This document shows, piece after piece, positions 10,978-22,786 of a stretch of DNA of 64,000 nucleotides (within the stretch, counting starts at the first letter, position 1; the number at the start of each line of letters is the position of its first letter). The stretch is taken from positions 1-64,000 of the forward strand of contig NZ_RCDA01000002.1 of assembly GCF_003664325.1 (NCBI RefSeq). Reading direction: 5' to 3'. The stretch is from Alkalispirillum mobile (GTDB taxonomy: Bacteria; Pseudomonadota; Gammaproteobacteria; Nitrococcales; Halorhodospiraceae). The translations under genes and the position numbers were made by a program. Below the pieces are notes generated by a model. That model saw only the letters and a list, made by a program, of their open reading frames with translations. It ran no database searches and was not told where the DNA came from.

Positions 10978-10990
10978 GCCGCCGGCTCAG
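10974..10990. terminator. short palindrome over convergent stop codons
   Basis: CTGAGCC (10974-10980), a 3-base loop and GGCTCAG (10984-10990) make a perfect 7-pair hairpin spanning the stop codons of the DUF1631 gene and dciA. It may end transcripts from both sides, but there is no clear T-run. Confidence 0.3.
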
Positions 10991-11445
10991 CCCTTCTTCC
11001 CGTAAGCCTCCATGTCGTCAGCCAGGCGCAGCAGGGCCTGGCGTAGCGGCTCGGGCGCATGGGCCGCGCTTTGCCGGATGCTGGCGATGGCCTCCGGCCC
11101 CGGTGCCTTGCGGGGCGGCCCCCGGCGCCTTTCGCGGGCCTTGGTGGGCCGAACCTGCACCTCCAGCTGGCGCGGGCGCAGGCCCGAGATGCGCTCGGCG
11201 GCATCCAGCAGCGGTGCCTCCAGGTAGCGCAGGCGGGTGGCCCAGAGGCTGTCCTCCGTCACCAGTAGCAGCCGTTCCGCATCCAGGGCCGCCAGCTTCC
11301 AGGGGCCCTGCAGCTCCGGTGGCATCTCCCCCTTCAGTCGGTTGGCCAGTCGCGCAAAGTGGCTGAGCTGGCGCATGGTGCGCTGTTCCACCGGCAGCTG
11401 GTTCAACCAATGGTTCAGTCGCTGCGGTTTTCCGGGCCGGTTCAT
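10987..11445 (-). CDS. dciA: DciA-like (DUF721) protein, probable replicative helicase operator/loader
   Basis: A protein of 152 residues with the DUF721 core in residues 20-95: LSHFARLANRL, LLLVTEDSLWATRLRYLEAPLL and the Arg-rich end of the core (LEVQVRP). A helical basic C-terminal tail follows. Gammaproteobacterial DUF721 proteins next to secA are DciA, which promotes DnaB loading in species lacking DnaC. The divergent position beside secA is the usual one. Assignment rests on this pattern and synteny; direct function is inferred. Confidence 0.75.
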   Translation of the reverse strand: MNRPGKPQRLNHWLNQLPVEQRTMRQLSHFARLANRLKGEMPPELQGPWKLAALDAERLLLVTEDSLWATRLRYLEAPLLDAAERISGLRPRQLEVQVRPTKARERRRGPPRKAPGPEAIASIRQSAAHAPEPLRQALLRLADDMEAYGKKG

Positions 11446-11467
11446 GGGCGTCCTCCAGCGCTCCGTC

Positions 11468-11485
11468 GGGGGTCATGCGACCCCC
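11468..11485. promoter_or_regulatory. hairpin in the dciA/secA intergenic region
   Basis: GGGGGTC (11468-11474) and GACCCCC (11479-11485) pair perfectly with a 4-base loop. It is followed by an AT-rich run (TATGATATATAG, 11491-11502) that could hold the secA -10 element. The secA start lies 71 bases downstream, preceded by GGGAGAG. Confidence 0.35.
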
Positions 11486-11556
11486 AGCCATATGATATAT
11501 AGTAGGTCGCTTCGCGAACCATCGATCAAATCCGAGTTGTCTCCCCGGGAGAGTTC

Positions 11557-14292
<2,736 letters not shown>

Positions 14293-14301
14293 GGGCGAGG
14301 G

Positions 14302-15507
14302 ATGAGTGAGCAGTCGTCATCCGCCGTTCTACCGGTGGACGGGGTCCGTCTGGGGACTGCCTGTGCGGGCATCAAGAAGCCGGATCACCGCGATCTGGTG
14401 GTCATGGCCCTCGACGAGGGCAGCCGGTGCGCGGCGGTCTTTACCCGCAACCGTTTCTGCGCGGCGCCGGTGCACGTGGCCCGCGCCCACCTGGCCGCCG
14501 GGAGCCCCCGTTGGTTGCTGATCAACACTGGCAATGCCAACGCCGGCACCGGTGAGCAGGGCATGCGCGATGCCCACGCCTGCTGTCGGGCGCTGGCCGA
14601 GCAGGTCGGTGCCGGGGAACAGGCCGTCCTGCCTTTCTCTACTGGCGTGATCGGCGAGCCGTTACCGGTGGACCGTATCACCGCGGGCCTGCCGGCCGCG
14701 CTCTCCGCGTTGAGCCCCGATGGCTGGGAGGAAGCGGGCTGGGGCATCCTGACCACCGATACCCGCCCCAAGCTGGCCTCCCGCCGGGTGCGCCTGTCTG
14801 GCGGTGAGGTGACGCTCACCGGCATGGCCAAGGGGTCGGGCATGATCCGCCCCAACATGGCGACCATGCTGGCCTTCCTGGCCACTGATGCCGAAATCGA
14901 TCAGGCCGGGTTACAGGGCTTGCTGAGCGCCGCGGTGGGCCAGTCGTTCAACCGCGTGACGGTGGACGGGGACACCTCCACCAACGACGCCTGCGTGCTG
15001 GTGGCTACCGGGCGTGCCGGCGTGGCCCCGGCTGATCAGGCCGACCACGAGCGCCTGCAGACCGCGCTGACCGGGCTCTGCGTGGAGTTGGCGCGGGCGA
15101 TCGCCCGCGACGGCGAGGGGGCGACGCGGCTGATCAATGTCCAGGTGGCGGGTGCGGCCAGCGAGGCGGAGGCCGAGCAGGTTGCCTTCACCGTGGCGGA
15201 ATCGCCCCTAGTCAAGACTGCGCTGTTCGCGGCCGATCCCAACTGGGGTCGGATCCTGGCCGCGGTGGGCCGGGCCGGCATCGATGGGTTGGATGTGGAC
15301 GGCGTTACCATCGACCTGGACGACTACCGGATTGCTGAGCATGGGGGGCGGGCCGCGGCCTATGAGGAGGCGGAGGCATCCCGCCGTATCCAGGGGCCCG
15401 AGGTAACCATTCGCATCGGCCTGGGACGGGGCGGCGCCGAGGCGACCGTCTGGACCTGTGATTTCTCCTACGACTACGTGCGTATCAACGCCGAATACCG
15501 CACCTGA
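14302..15507 (+). CDS. argJ: bifunctional glutamate N-acetyltransferase / ornithine acetyltransferase
   Basis: ArgJ recycles acetyl groups in arginine synthesis, moving acetyl from N-acetylornithine to glutamate; some forms also use acetyl-CoA. The 401-residue precursor cleaves itself before the Thr of the motif MATML, here Thr188, which becomes the nucleophile. KGSGMI just upstream and the C-terminal ending DFSYDYVRINAEYRT are diagnostic. Whether this copy is mono- or bifunctional cannot be told from sequence alone. It sits directly after secA, as in related gammaproteobacteria. Confidence 0.95.
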   Translation: MSEQSSSAVLPVDGVRLGTACAGIKKPDHRDLVVMALDEGSRCAAVFTRNRFCAAPVHVARAHLAAGSPRWLLINTGNANAGTGEQGMRDAHACCRALAEQVGAGEQAVLPFSTGVIGEPLPVDRITAGLPAALSALSPDGWEEAGWGILTTDTRPKLASRRVRLSGGEVTLTGMAKGSGMIRPNMATMLAFLATDAEIDQAGLQGLLSAAVGQSFNRVTVDGDTSTNDACVLVATGRAGVAPADQADHERLQTALTGLCVELARAIARDGEGATRLINVQVAGAASEAEAEQVAFTVAESPLVKTALFAADPNWGRILAAVGRAGIDGLDVDGVTIDLDDYRIAEHGGRAAAYEEAEASRRIQGPEVTIRIGLGRGGAEATVWTCDFSYDYVRINAEYRT

Positions 15508-15514
15508 TTCCGTC

Positions 15515-16462
15515 ATGAAGCGTATCCACGTGGCCGTGGGTGTCATCCTCGACGCCGGGCAGCGGATCCTGGTGGCGCGCCGTGCAGAGCACCTGCACCA
15601 GGGCGGCTGCTGGGAGTTTCCCGGCGGCAAGGTGGAGCCGGGCGAGGACGTGACCGTGGCACTGGCCCGGGAGTTGGAAGAGGAGCTGGCCATCGTGCCC
15701 ACGGCCACCTCCCCGCTGATGCGTATCCACCACGACTACCCCGACCGCCACGTCTGCCTGGACGTACACCGGGTGACCGATTGGCGGGGGGAGCCCCGTG
15801 GCGTGGAGGGGCAGCCGCTGGCCTGGCTCACCGCCCCGGAGCTTGCCCACCGCCGCTTCCCCGAGGCCAACCTCCCCATCATCAGACGACTCGGGCTGCC
15901 CCCCTTTCTCATCATTACCCGGGCCCTGCCCGTGGACGACCTGGAGGCGTTGGCCGGCTGGCTGGATCAGCTCGCCGTGCCGGCCCGCGGGGCCTGGTTG
16001 CAACTGCGCCTGCCCGGATGGAGCGGGCCAGCCTTTGCCGAGGGGTTGAAGTTGGCCCTGGGCCGGCTCGGCCCCCGCGGCGTGGACGTGACCGCCAACG
16101 CGGCGCCGGAAGAGGTCCGGCAGGCCGGCGGGCATGCGCTGCATCTGACGGCGCGACGGCTGATGGCCTGCCAGGGGCGTCCCGAGGGGTTTGCCCGTGT
16201 GGGTGCCTCCTGCCACGGGCCGGAGGAGCTGGCCCACGCCCAGGCGCTAGGTTTGGATTACGCCCTGCTCTCGCCGGTGGCGGCCACCCGGTCACACCCC
16301 GGGGCAGTACCGCTGGGCTGGGCGCGCTTCCAGGAGTGGACCGCAGGGCTGGCCCTGCCGGTGTACGCGCTCGGGGGGCTCGGGCCGGAGGCCCTGGGCA
16401 GCGCGTGGGCGGCCGGGGCGCATGGCGTGGCCGGCATCACCGGCTTCCGGCGCGGTGAGTGA
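15515..16462 (+). CDS. Nudix hydrolase (MutT-like) fused to a ThiE/TenI-like domain
   Basis: The start is the ATG at 15515, 8 bases after argJ. Residues 1-130 are a MutT-type Nudix domain, WEFPGGKVEPGED then RELEEELAI; the last Gly of the classical Nudix box is Ala here. MutT removes 8-oxo-dGTP. Residues 135-315 form a TIM-barrel like thiamine phosphate synthase/TenI, but the YRDK and NDD catalytic signatures are absent (QLRLPGW and TANAAPE instead). A separate intact thiE lies at 33171, so this half is unlikely to be the thiamine enzyme. The fusion is known in gammaproteobacteria as a MutT variant. Confidence 0.9.
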   Translation: MKRIHVAVGVILDAGQRILVARRAEHLHQGGCWEFPGGKVEPGEDVTVALARELEEELAIVPTATSPLMRIHHDYPDRHVCLDVHRVTDWRGEPRGVEGQPLAWLTAPELAHRRFPEANLPIIRRLGLPPFLIITRALPVDDLEALAGWLDQLAVPARGAWLQLRLPGWSGPAFAEGLKLALGRLGPRGVDVTANAAPEEVRQAGGHALHLTARRLMACQGRPEGFARVGASCHGPEELAHAQALGLDYALLSPVAATRSHPGAVPLGWARFQEWTAGLALPVYALGGLGPEALGSAWAAGAHGVAGITGFRRGE

Positions 16463-16488
16463 GGCCGCGCCTTAGCGCCGGCGGTGGG

Positions 16489-17286
16489 TCAGATCGCGCA
16501 GGTGTGGAGGCTGAAGGGGATGGACTCACCGGTCGGCTCGGGCCGCTCGCGGGTGTCCGGCTGCTCCATGAAACGGATGGTGACAAAGTAGCGGCTGCCG
16601 CTGATCTCCGGGAAGACCCCCAGGTCGGGGTGTACCCCCACGCGTATGAGCTGGAAATCGTTGTTGCGCGGTAGCTTGATCTGGGTGCTTCCACCCTCCG
16701 CCCGCCGGTGCCGCGGCGCCGCGCTGCCGCGCAACAGCTGCAGAATGAGGGCGGTGGCCACGCCCAGGTCCTCAAAGGCGTTGAACCAGCGCTCCAGCGT
16801 GGTGCGGCGTGCCGCCGCCGGTTGTTCCAGCCACATCTGATAGGCCGGCACATCGAATCCGCAGGTGCCGGCCCCCATCGCGGAGCGCTGGGAGATACTG
16901 CCGATCAGCTCATCGTCGCGCATGGCCTGGCCCAGCGGGGTGCGGTCTCCGCGCAGCCGGTCGATGATCGCCTGGCAGTCATCGGTGTAGCGCCGCAGCT
17001 GGGTGTCATCCACGTCGGGGCGGTCCTGCAGCGCCTGCATGGCATTGGCCAGCCGCTCCAGCTCCTTGATCATTTCCGAGCGCACATCGCCCCGGGAGAG
17101 TACGCCGAGCACATCCACCAGGGCATCGATGCAGACGCGGCTGTGCAGTTCGCTGTCGCCTTCGAGGCCCTGCCGGGCCGTGCGGAAGAGGTGCTCCAGC
17201 CGGAGCAGGGTGCGGATGCGCTCGTTGAGGGGCTGCTCGTAGATGATCAGGGTTTCGGTGTCGGCGTGGGGGGTGCCTGAATGCAT
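16489..17286 (-). CDS. zapD: cell division protein ZapD
   Basis: ZapD (YacF) bundles FtsZ filaments and stabilises the Z-ring. From the ATG at 17286 the product is 265 residues and aligns with the family from the start: YEQPLNERIRTLLRLEHLF, then RGDVRSEMIKELERL, CGFDVPAYQMWL, and ISGSRYFVTIRFM near the C-terminus. An upstream ATG at 17346 would overlap coaE and add residues absent from relatives. It is the last gene of a pilB-pilC-pilD-coaE-zapD run. Confidence 0.93.
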   Translation of the reverse strand: MHSGTPHADTETLIIYEQPLNERIRTLLRLEHLFRTARQGLEGDSELHSRVCIDALVDVLGVLSRGDVRSEMIKELERLANAMQALQDRPDVDDTQLRRYTDDCQAIIDRLRGDRTPLGQAMRDDELIGSISQRSAMGAGTCGFDVPAYQMWLEQPAAARRTTLERWFNAFEDLGVATALILQLLRGSAAPRHRRAEGGSTQIKLPRNNDFQLIRVGVHPDLGVFPEISGSRYFVTIRFMEQPDTRERPEPTGESIPFSLHTCAI

Positions 17287-17332
17287 GTCGGTCTCGCTGG
17301 ATAGCAGGCCGGTGGCCAGTAACAGGTCATTG

Positions 17333-17989
17333 TCACTCCACAGCATGGACGGCTCCCAATCCTGTTGCGACTTTCAGCCAGCGAAGGTAGTGCCTGGCCA
17401 CCTCGCCAGGCAGGTCTTCCGGCCTACCCGTGTTGTCGATGATATCAGTGGCATGGGTCAGGCGCTGCGCCCGGGAGGCCTGGGTCGCGAGCATTCGCTC
17501 CGCGTCGGCTCGGTTCATCCCGTCGCGCGCCATCAAGCGTTCAATCTGACAGGTCTCGGGTACATCTACAACCAGTATTCGGTGTAGGAATTGTTGGGCA
17601 CCGGTCTCCACCAGCAGCGGGATGGCCACCAGCGCCACCGGTGCCCGGATGGCCGCCAGCCGTTGCTCCATCCGTTGGAAGATCAGCGGGTGGAGCAGGG
17701 CGTCCAGCCGTTTGCGGTCAGTGGCATCGCCCATGACCCGTCGCCGCAGGGCCGGCCGGTCCAACTCGCTAGCGGGTGTCAGAATGCCCTCGCCGAAGGC
17801 CGCCACCAGCTGGCGCAACCCCTCGCTGCCCGGGCGCACCACCTCGCGGGCGATCAGGTCGGTATCCACCACGGGCAGGCCGCGGGCGGCAAACAGGGCC
17901 GTGACGGTGCTCTTGCCGCTGGCAATGCCGCCGGTCACGCCGATGGTCAGCGTGGGGCCGCTGGGGGAGCGGGGCGGGGCACTGTCCAT
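17333..17989 (-). CDS. coaE: dephospho-CoA kinase
   Basis: CoaE phosphorylates the 3'-hydroxyl of dephospho-CoA, the last step of CoA synthesis. It has 218 residues. The P-loop TGGIASGKST lies at about residue 19, followed by VVDTDLIAREVVRPG (base and CoA binding) and HPLIFQRME. LLVETGAQQFLHRILVVDVPE and the MARDGMNRADAERML lid helix are also typical. It abuts pilD without a gap. Confidence 0.96.
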   Translation of the reverse strand: MDSAPPRSPSGPTLTIGVTGGIASGKSTVTALFAARGLPVVDTDLIAREVVRPGSEGLRQLVAAFGEGILTPASELDRPALRRRVMGDATDRKRLDALLHPLIFQRMEQRLAAIRAPVALVAIPLLVETGAQQFLHRILVVDVPETCQIERLMARDGMNRADAERMLATQASRAQRLTHATDIIDNTGRPEDLPGEVARHYLRWLKVATGLGAVHAVE

Positions 17990-18868
17990 TCAGCCCAGCC
18001 CCGAGACGCGGAAGTACCAACGGGTGAGGTCTTCACCCCAGAGCAGTGCGATGAAACCGGCCGCGGCGATGTAGGGGCCGAAGGGGATGGGCACGTCGCG
18101 CCCGCGGTTCTTGAGCACCATGAGCGCCACGCCCACCACGGCACCCACCAGCGACGAGAGCAGAATGATCACGGGCAGCGCCTGCCAACCCATCCAGGCG
18201 CCCAGGGCGGCGAGCAGTTTGAAATCGCCGTAGCCCATGCCCTCCTTGCCGGTGAGCAGGCGGAAGGCGTGGAAAACGCCCCAGAGGGCCAGGTAGCCCA
18301 GGGCGGCGCCCCAGACCGCCGAACTCAGGTCGGTGAAGACGGCGAAGCTGTTGATCAGCAGCCCGAGCCAGAGCAGTGGCAGGGTGATGCTGTCGGGCAA
18401 CAACTGGGTGTCCATGTCGATGCCGGACAGGGCCACCAACGCCCAGGTGAGTACCAGCGCCCAGGCTGCCTCGCTGGTGACCCCCAGCTGCAGCACCACC
18501 AGCGCGGACAGCAGCCCCGTGGCCAGCTCCACCAGCGGGTAGCGGGCGCTGATCCGCGCCCCGCAGCCCCGACAGCGGCCCCGCAGGAGCAGCCAGCTGA
18601 GCACCGGGATGTTCTCCAGCGCCGATATCGCATGGCCGCATTGCGGGCAGCGGGATCGCGGCGTGACCAGGTTGAAGGGGGCCGGCGCCGCCTGAACAGC
18701 CTGGCCCTGACTCGTGGCGATTTCTGCTTGCCAGGCGCGTTCCATCATGACCGGCAGGCGCAGAATGACCACGTTGAGGAAACTGCCCACCACCAGGCCG
18801 ATGAGCAGTGCGCAGAGGGCCGCCAGCCCCGGGCTGGCGGCAAGCGCCGTCATCAGGTCGGCCACCAT
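17990..18868 (-). CDS. pilD: type IV prepilin peptidase / N-methyltransferase
   Basis: PilD cleaves and N-methylates type IV prepilins at the inner membrane. It has 292 residues and several helices. SFLNVVILRLPVMMERAW opens the methylase part. Two CXXC pairs (CPQCGHAI and CRGCGARI) form the zinc site between helices 1 and 2. The aspartyl protease motifs are SGIDMDTQLLPDS and GYGDFKLLAALGAWMG. The ATG lies one base after the pilC stop. Confidence 0.95.
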   Translation of the reverse strand: MVADLMTALAASPGLAALCALLIGLVVGSFLNVVILRLPVMMERAWQAEIATSQGQAVQAAPAPFNLVTPRSRCPQCGHAISALENIPVLSWLLLRGRCRGCGARISARYPLVELATGLLSALVVLQLGVTSEAAWALVLTWALVALSGIDMDTQLLPDSITLPLLWLGLLINSFAVFTDLSSAVWGAALGYLALWGVFHAFRLLTGKEGMGYGDFKLLAALGAWMGWQALPVIILLSSLVGAVVGVALMVLKNRGRDVPIPFGPYIAAAGFIALLWGEDLTRWYFRVSGLG

Positions 18869-18869
18869 G

Positions 18870-20123
18870 TCAGATGGCGGAGCCCATCTGGAAGATGGGC
18901 AGGTACATGGCGATGACCAGGCCGCCGACCAGGACGCCGAGAATGGCCATGATCATGGGCTCCAGCAGGCTGCTCAGGCTGTCGATGGCGTTGTCCACCT
19001 CTTCCTCGTAGTAGTCCGCCACCTTGCTCAGCATGCTGTCCAGTGAGCCGGACTCCTCACCAATGGAGACCATCTGGATGGCCATGTTGGGGAAGACATT
19101 GGACAGGCGCATGGAGATCTGCAACTGCTGGCCGGCGGCCACCTGCTCCCGGATCTGCAGCACCGCTGACTCGAAGACGTAGTTGCCGGTGGCGCTGGCC
19201 ACCGACCGCAGGCCCTCCACCAGGGGCACGCCGGCGGCGAACATGGTGGCCAGGGTGCGGGCGAACCGGGCCACGGCCGCCTTGTAGAGGATGGTGCCGA
19301 TGGCCGGGATCTTCAGCGAGAACCGGTCCAGGTTCTGGGCAAAGCGTTTCGATTTTCGTCGGGCGGTGCTGAAGGCCCAGCCCAGCCCGATGGCCCCCGC
19401 TAGCATCACGAACCAGTAGCTCTGCATGAAGTCCGACAGGTTGATGACCATCTGGGTAAAGAGCGGCAGGTCGGCCCCGAAACCGCGGAACAGCGACTCG
19501 AACTGCGGCACCACCCAGATCAGCAGGATCGCCGTGACCACGATGGCCACCACGATGACGGCCGTGGGGTAGAACAGGGCTTTTTTGATCTTGCCCTTGA
19601 TGGACTCGGTCTTTTCCTTGTAAGTCGCTATCTTGTCGAGCAGGGTGTCGAGCACACCCGCCGATTCACCGGCCGCCACCAGGCTGACGAACAGGTCGTC
19701 GAAGTAGCGCGGGTGCTTTTGCAGCGCCACGTGGAGCGCCGTGCCCGATTCCACGTCATTTTTGATCTCGCCGACCAGCTCGCGCATGCCGGCGTGCTCG
19801 TCTCCCTTGCCGACGATGTCCAATGCCTGCACCAGCGGGACACCGGATTGCAGCATGGTGGCCAGCTGGCGGCTGAAATAGGCGATATCGGACGGTTTGA
19901 TCTTCTTGCTGCCGGAATTGAGCATCTCCTCCAGCGGCGAGCGCCGGCGCACCTTGATCGGGATGATGCCCTGGCGGCGGAGCTCTGCCTTGAGGGTCAG
20001 CGGGTTTTCCGCGTGCATGCTGCCTTTGACCTTGGCGCCGCGCTTGTCGGTGCCCTCCCAGTTGAAGACCGGCTGCTGCTTGGGTTTCTTGCGACTGGTT
20101 TTCTTTGCGGTGGCGACGGCCAT
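18870..20123 (-). CDS. pilC: type IV pilus inner membrane platform protein PilC
   Basis: PilC is the GspF-family platform protein on which PilB acts. The length of 417 residues is typical. It begins with a basic segment (KKTSRKKPKQQP), has the tandem cytoplasmic helical domains with FSRQLATMLQSGVPL and FARTLATMFAAGVPL as repeated signatures, and three membrane helices, the last starting near PMIMAILGVLVGGLVIAMY. It lies 24 bases after pilB. Confidence 0.95.
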   Translation of the reverse strand: MAVATAKKTSRKKPKQQPVFNWEGTDKRGAKVKGSMHAENPLTLKAELRRQGIIPIKVRRRSPLEEMLNSGSKKIKPSDIAYFSRQLATMLQSGVPLVQALDIVGKGDEHAGMRELVGEIKNDVESGTALHVALQKHPRYFDDLFVSLVAAGESAGVLDTLLDKIATYKEKTESIKGKIKKALFYPTAVIVVAIVVTAILLIWVVPQFESLFRGFGADLPLFTQMVINLSDFMQSYWFVMLAGAIGLGWAFSTARRKSKRFAQNLDRFSLKIPAIGTILYKAAVARFARTLATMFAAGVPLVEGLRSVASATGNYVFESAVLQIREQVAAGQQLQISMRLSNVFPNMAIQMVSIGEESGSLDSMLSKVADYYEEEVDNAIDSLSSLLEPMIMAILGVLVGGLVIAMYLPIFQMGSAI

Positions 20124-20147
20124 AAATCAGTTCCCTGGTAGCGGTGA

Positions 20148-21884
20148 TCAGTCCTTGGTGACCCGATTGACTTCCTGGAGGCTGGTAACACCCTGGATGA
20201 CCTTCAGCAGGCCGGAGCGGCGGAGGTCATTCACCCCCTCCTTGGCGGCCTGGTCGGCCAGCTGGATGGCGTTGCCCCCCTCCATGATAATACGCCCCAT
20301 CTCTTCGGATACCGGCATTACCTGGTAGATGCCTACCCGGCCCTTGTAACCCTCGGTGCAGTGCTCGCAGCCCTGGGGGGCGTACACGGTGACACCGGCG
20401 TCCAGGTCCTCCTCGGTGAAGCCCTCCTCGAGCAGGGCCTCGCGAGGGACGTCTTCCGGCGTCTTGCAGTGGCTGCAGAGGCGCCGGGCCAGGCGCTGGG
20501 CGATGATCAGCGTCACCGACGAGGCGATGTTGTAGGCGGGTACGCCCATGTTGGCCAGGCGGGTCAGGGTCTGCGGGGCGTCGTTGGTGTGCAGGGTGGA
20601 GAGGACCAGGTGCCCGGTCTGCGCGGCCTTGATGGCGATCTCGGCCGTTTCCAGGTCGCGGATCTCACCCACCATGATGATGTCCGGGTCCTGGCGGAGA
20701 AAGGCGCGCAGGACGCTGGCGAAGGTCAGGCCCGCCTTGGGGTTGATGTTGACCTGGTTGACCCCCGGCATGTTGATCTCGGAGGGGTCCTCGGCGGTGG
20801 AGATGTTGCGATCCGGGGTGTTAAGGATATTGAGGCCGGTGTAGAGCGAGACCGTTTTGCCCGAGCCGGTGGGCCCGGTGACCAGGATCATGCCGTAGGG
20901 TTTGCTCAGCGCGTCCTGATAGAGCTGCTTCTGCTCCGGTTCGTAGCCCAGCTGGTCGATCCCCATCTGGGCGCTGCTCGGGTCGAGGATACGCAGCACC
21001 ACTTTTTCGCCGAACAGCGTGGGGCAGGTGCTGACACGGAAGTCGATCGCCCGGTTGCGCGAGATGCTCATCTTGATGCGCCCGTCCTGGGGCACCCGCT
21101 TCTCGGCGATATCCATCCGCGACATGACCTTCAGGCGCGCCGCCAGCCGCCCGGCCAGGTTGACTGGCGGCCTCGACACCTCGTGCAGGATACCGTCCTG
21201 TCGGAAGCGGACCCGGTACTCCTTCTCGAAGGGCTCGAAGTGGATGTCCGAGGCGCCCTTGCGGATGGCATCGAGCAGGAGCTTGTTGACGAACCGCACC
21301 ACGGGCGCGTCGTCCTTCTCGCCCTCTTTCCCGAAGGTGGGTTCGGCGTCGTCTTCATCTTCGCCGCTGGAGATGGACAGGTTTTCAAGGTCATCCTCGA
21401 GATCCAGCTCCTTGAGTGCGGAGTCGCCCCCGGCGGCCTGCTCCAGGGCCTTTTCCATCACCTGGGCGAGTTTGTCCGGCTCCACCAGGATGGCCTCGGT
21501 GGTCAGTCCGGTGTGGAACTTGATCTCGTCCAGCGCCTCCAGGTTGGTGGGGTCGACCACGCCGAGGAAGAGGCGTTTGCCGCGGCGGAACAGCGGCAGG
21601 GCATTATGGGTGCGGATCAGCTTTTCGGAGACCAGCTTGATGGCGGCGGTGTCGATCTCCACGGCGTTGAGATCCAGCGCCGGGATGCCGAATTCGATGG
21701 CTGCCTGCTGGACCACCTCGTGGGCGGGGAGTGCCTTGGACTCGACCAGGTGACTGATCAGCGGGCGGCGTTTTTTCAGCGCCTCCTCGGTGAGCCGGCG
21801 GGCCGTGTCCTCGTTGAGCAGTCCTTCCCGCACCAGGCGGCCTGCGAGACCACTCAATCTCACGCTGGGGTTTGCAGTGACCAT
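20148..21884 (-). CDS. pilB: type IV pilus assembly ATPase PilB
   Basis: PilB is the extension motor for type IV pili. Starting at the ATG at 21884 gives 578 residues. The N-terminal MshEN/GSPII_E-type domain covers about residues 1-150; an acidic linker (EDEDDAEPTFGKEGEKDD) follows. The catalytic core has Walker A GPTGSGKT near residue 340, the Asp box, Walker B IMVGEIRDLETAEI and the His box TGHLVLSTLHTNDA. A CXXC...CXXC zinc site (CSHCKT, CEHCTE) lies near residue 480-510. Pilin and minor pilin genes are not in this window. Confidence 0.95.
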   Translation of the reverse strand: MVTANPSVRLSGLAGRLVREGLLNEDTARRLTEEALKKRRPLISHLVESKALPAHEVVQQAAIEFGIPALDLNAVEIDTAAIKLVSEKLIRTHNALPLFRRGKRLFLGVVDPTNLEALDEIKFHTGLTTEAILVEPDKLAQVMEKALEQAAGGDSALKELDLEDDLENLSISSGEDEDDAEPTFGKEGEKDDAPVVRFVNKLLLDAIRKGASDIHFEPFEKEYRVRFRQDGILHEVSRPPVNLAGRLAARLKVMSRMDIAEKRVPQDGRIKMSISRNRAIDFRVSTCPTLFGEKVVLRILDPSSAQMGIDQLGYEPEQKQLYQDALSKPYGMILVTGPTGSGKTVSLYTGLNILNTPDRNISTAEDPSEINMPGVNQVNINPKAGLTFASVLRAFLRQDPDIIMVGEIRDLETAEIAIKAAQTGHLVLSTLHTNDAPQTLTRLANMGVPAYNIASSVTLIIAQRLARRLCSHCKTPEDVPREALLEEGFTEEDLDAGVTVYAPQGCEHCTEGYKGRVGIYQVMPVSEEMGRIIMEGGNAIQLADQAAKEGVNDLRRSGLLKVIQGVTSLQEVNRVTKD

Positions 21885-22076
21885 ATACCCGTGATCCTGT
21901 CTTCCGTGGATTCGCCCACCAGGGGATGGCAAAAGCCTATCACAGCGGCGTGACCGCCAGACCGGGTGCCCTGATTATGGGGGTCCATTCTGTGGATTGG
22001 AACATGTAATCCGTGTGAGTCACTAAGGTAGCGGACAAGGCCCACCGGAGAATACCCATCGGATCACTCGTTTTTC

Positions 22077-22103
22077 GGCCCCTGGTGGCGACGCCACAGG
22101 GCC
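22077..22103 (-). terminator. imperfect hairpin at the end of the rhomboid gene
   Basis: The segment is an imperfect inverted repeat (GGCCC...GGGCC with inner TGGCG/CGCCA) that begins at the rhomboid stop codon. On the minus strand it is followed by A residues rather than T, so termination is uncertain. The rest of 21885-22102, upstream of pilB, shows no clear promoter. Confidence 0.25.
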
Positions 22104-22786
22104 TACCACCAGAAAACCTGGCGGCGCGGTTTGATGGGCAGCCGTCCGCGCCAGTACTGGATGAGCAGGAGCCCCACCACCATGCCCCCGAGGTGTGCGA
22201 AGTGGGCGATGCCCGCATCGGTCCGGGTGATGCCGGCGAACAGTTCGAAGGCGCCGTAGGCCAGGACGAAGTATTTGGCCTTGATGGGGACCGGCAGAAA
22301 GATCAGCATCAGGCGCTGGTTCGGGAACATCATGCCGAACGCCAGCAGGATGCCGAACACCCCGCCGGAAGCGCCGACCGTCGGGTAAATGTCGCCATCG
22401 GCGGCCATCTGCGTGGCCACCACCAGTTGCACCAACCCGGCCCCGATCACGCAGATGAGAAAGTAGATGGCGAAAAGCCGTGAGCCCCAGGCGTTCTCCA
22501 CCTGCACGCCCAGCATCCACATGGCGAAAAGGTTCACGAACAGGTGAAACAGCCCGCCGTGGAGAAAGCCGTAAGTGACCAGTTGCCAGACCTGGAAGTC
22601 GGGCACCTGGGTCAGCCGGCCCATGAAGGGCATGGCCTCCGGGGTGCCCAGCGGCCACAGGGCAAAATGCGTGATGAGCATCGGCCCCATGAACCCCTGC
22701 AGCAGGAACACCACCCCGTTGACGATCAGCAGGAAGGTGATGACCGGCGGGAACAGGGTGAATCGGGGTTCAGCGGGGATATTCAT
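22103..22786 (-). CDS. rhomboid family intramembrane serine protease
   Basis: This 227-residue protein has six predicted helices. The serine of GASG is Ser140, and the catalytic histidine is His198 in AHFAHLGGM on the last helix. HGGLFHLFVNLFAMWMLG carries the conserved His/Asn helix 2 segment. Rhomboids cleave membrane proteins within the bilayer; the substrate here is unknown. Its ATG overlaps the stop of the upstream diguanylate cyclase gene (ATGA), so the two are translated together. Confidence 0.92.
   Translation of the reverse strand: MNIPAEPRFTLFPPVITFLLIVNGVVFLLQGFMGPMLITHFALWPLGTPEAMPFMGRLTQVPDFQVWQLVTYGFLHGGLFHLFVNLFAMWMLGVQVENAWGSRLFAIYFLICVIGAGLVQLVVATQMAADGDIYPTVGASGGVFGILLAFGMMFPNQRLMLIFLPVPIKAKYFVLAYGAFELFAGITRTDAGIAHFAHLGGMVVGLLLIQYWRGRLPIKPRRQVFWW

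Noticed and set aside
11446-11556. secM-like arrest peptide upstream of secA
   Set aside because: No short ORF with a ribosome-binding site and arrest-like sequence precedes secA; the gap is only 111 bases.
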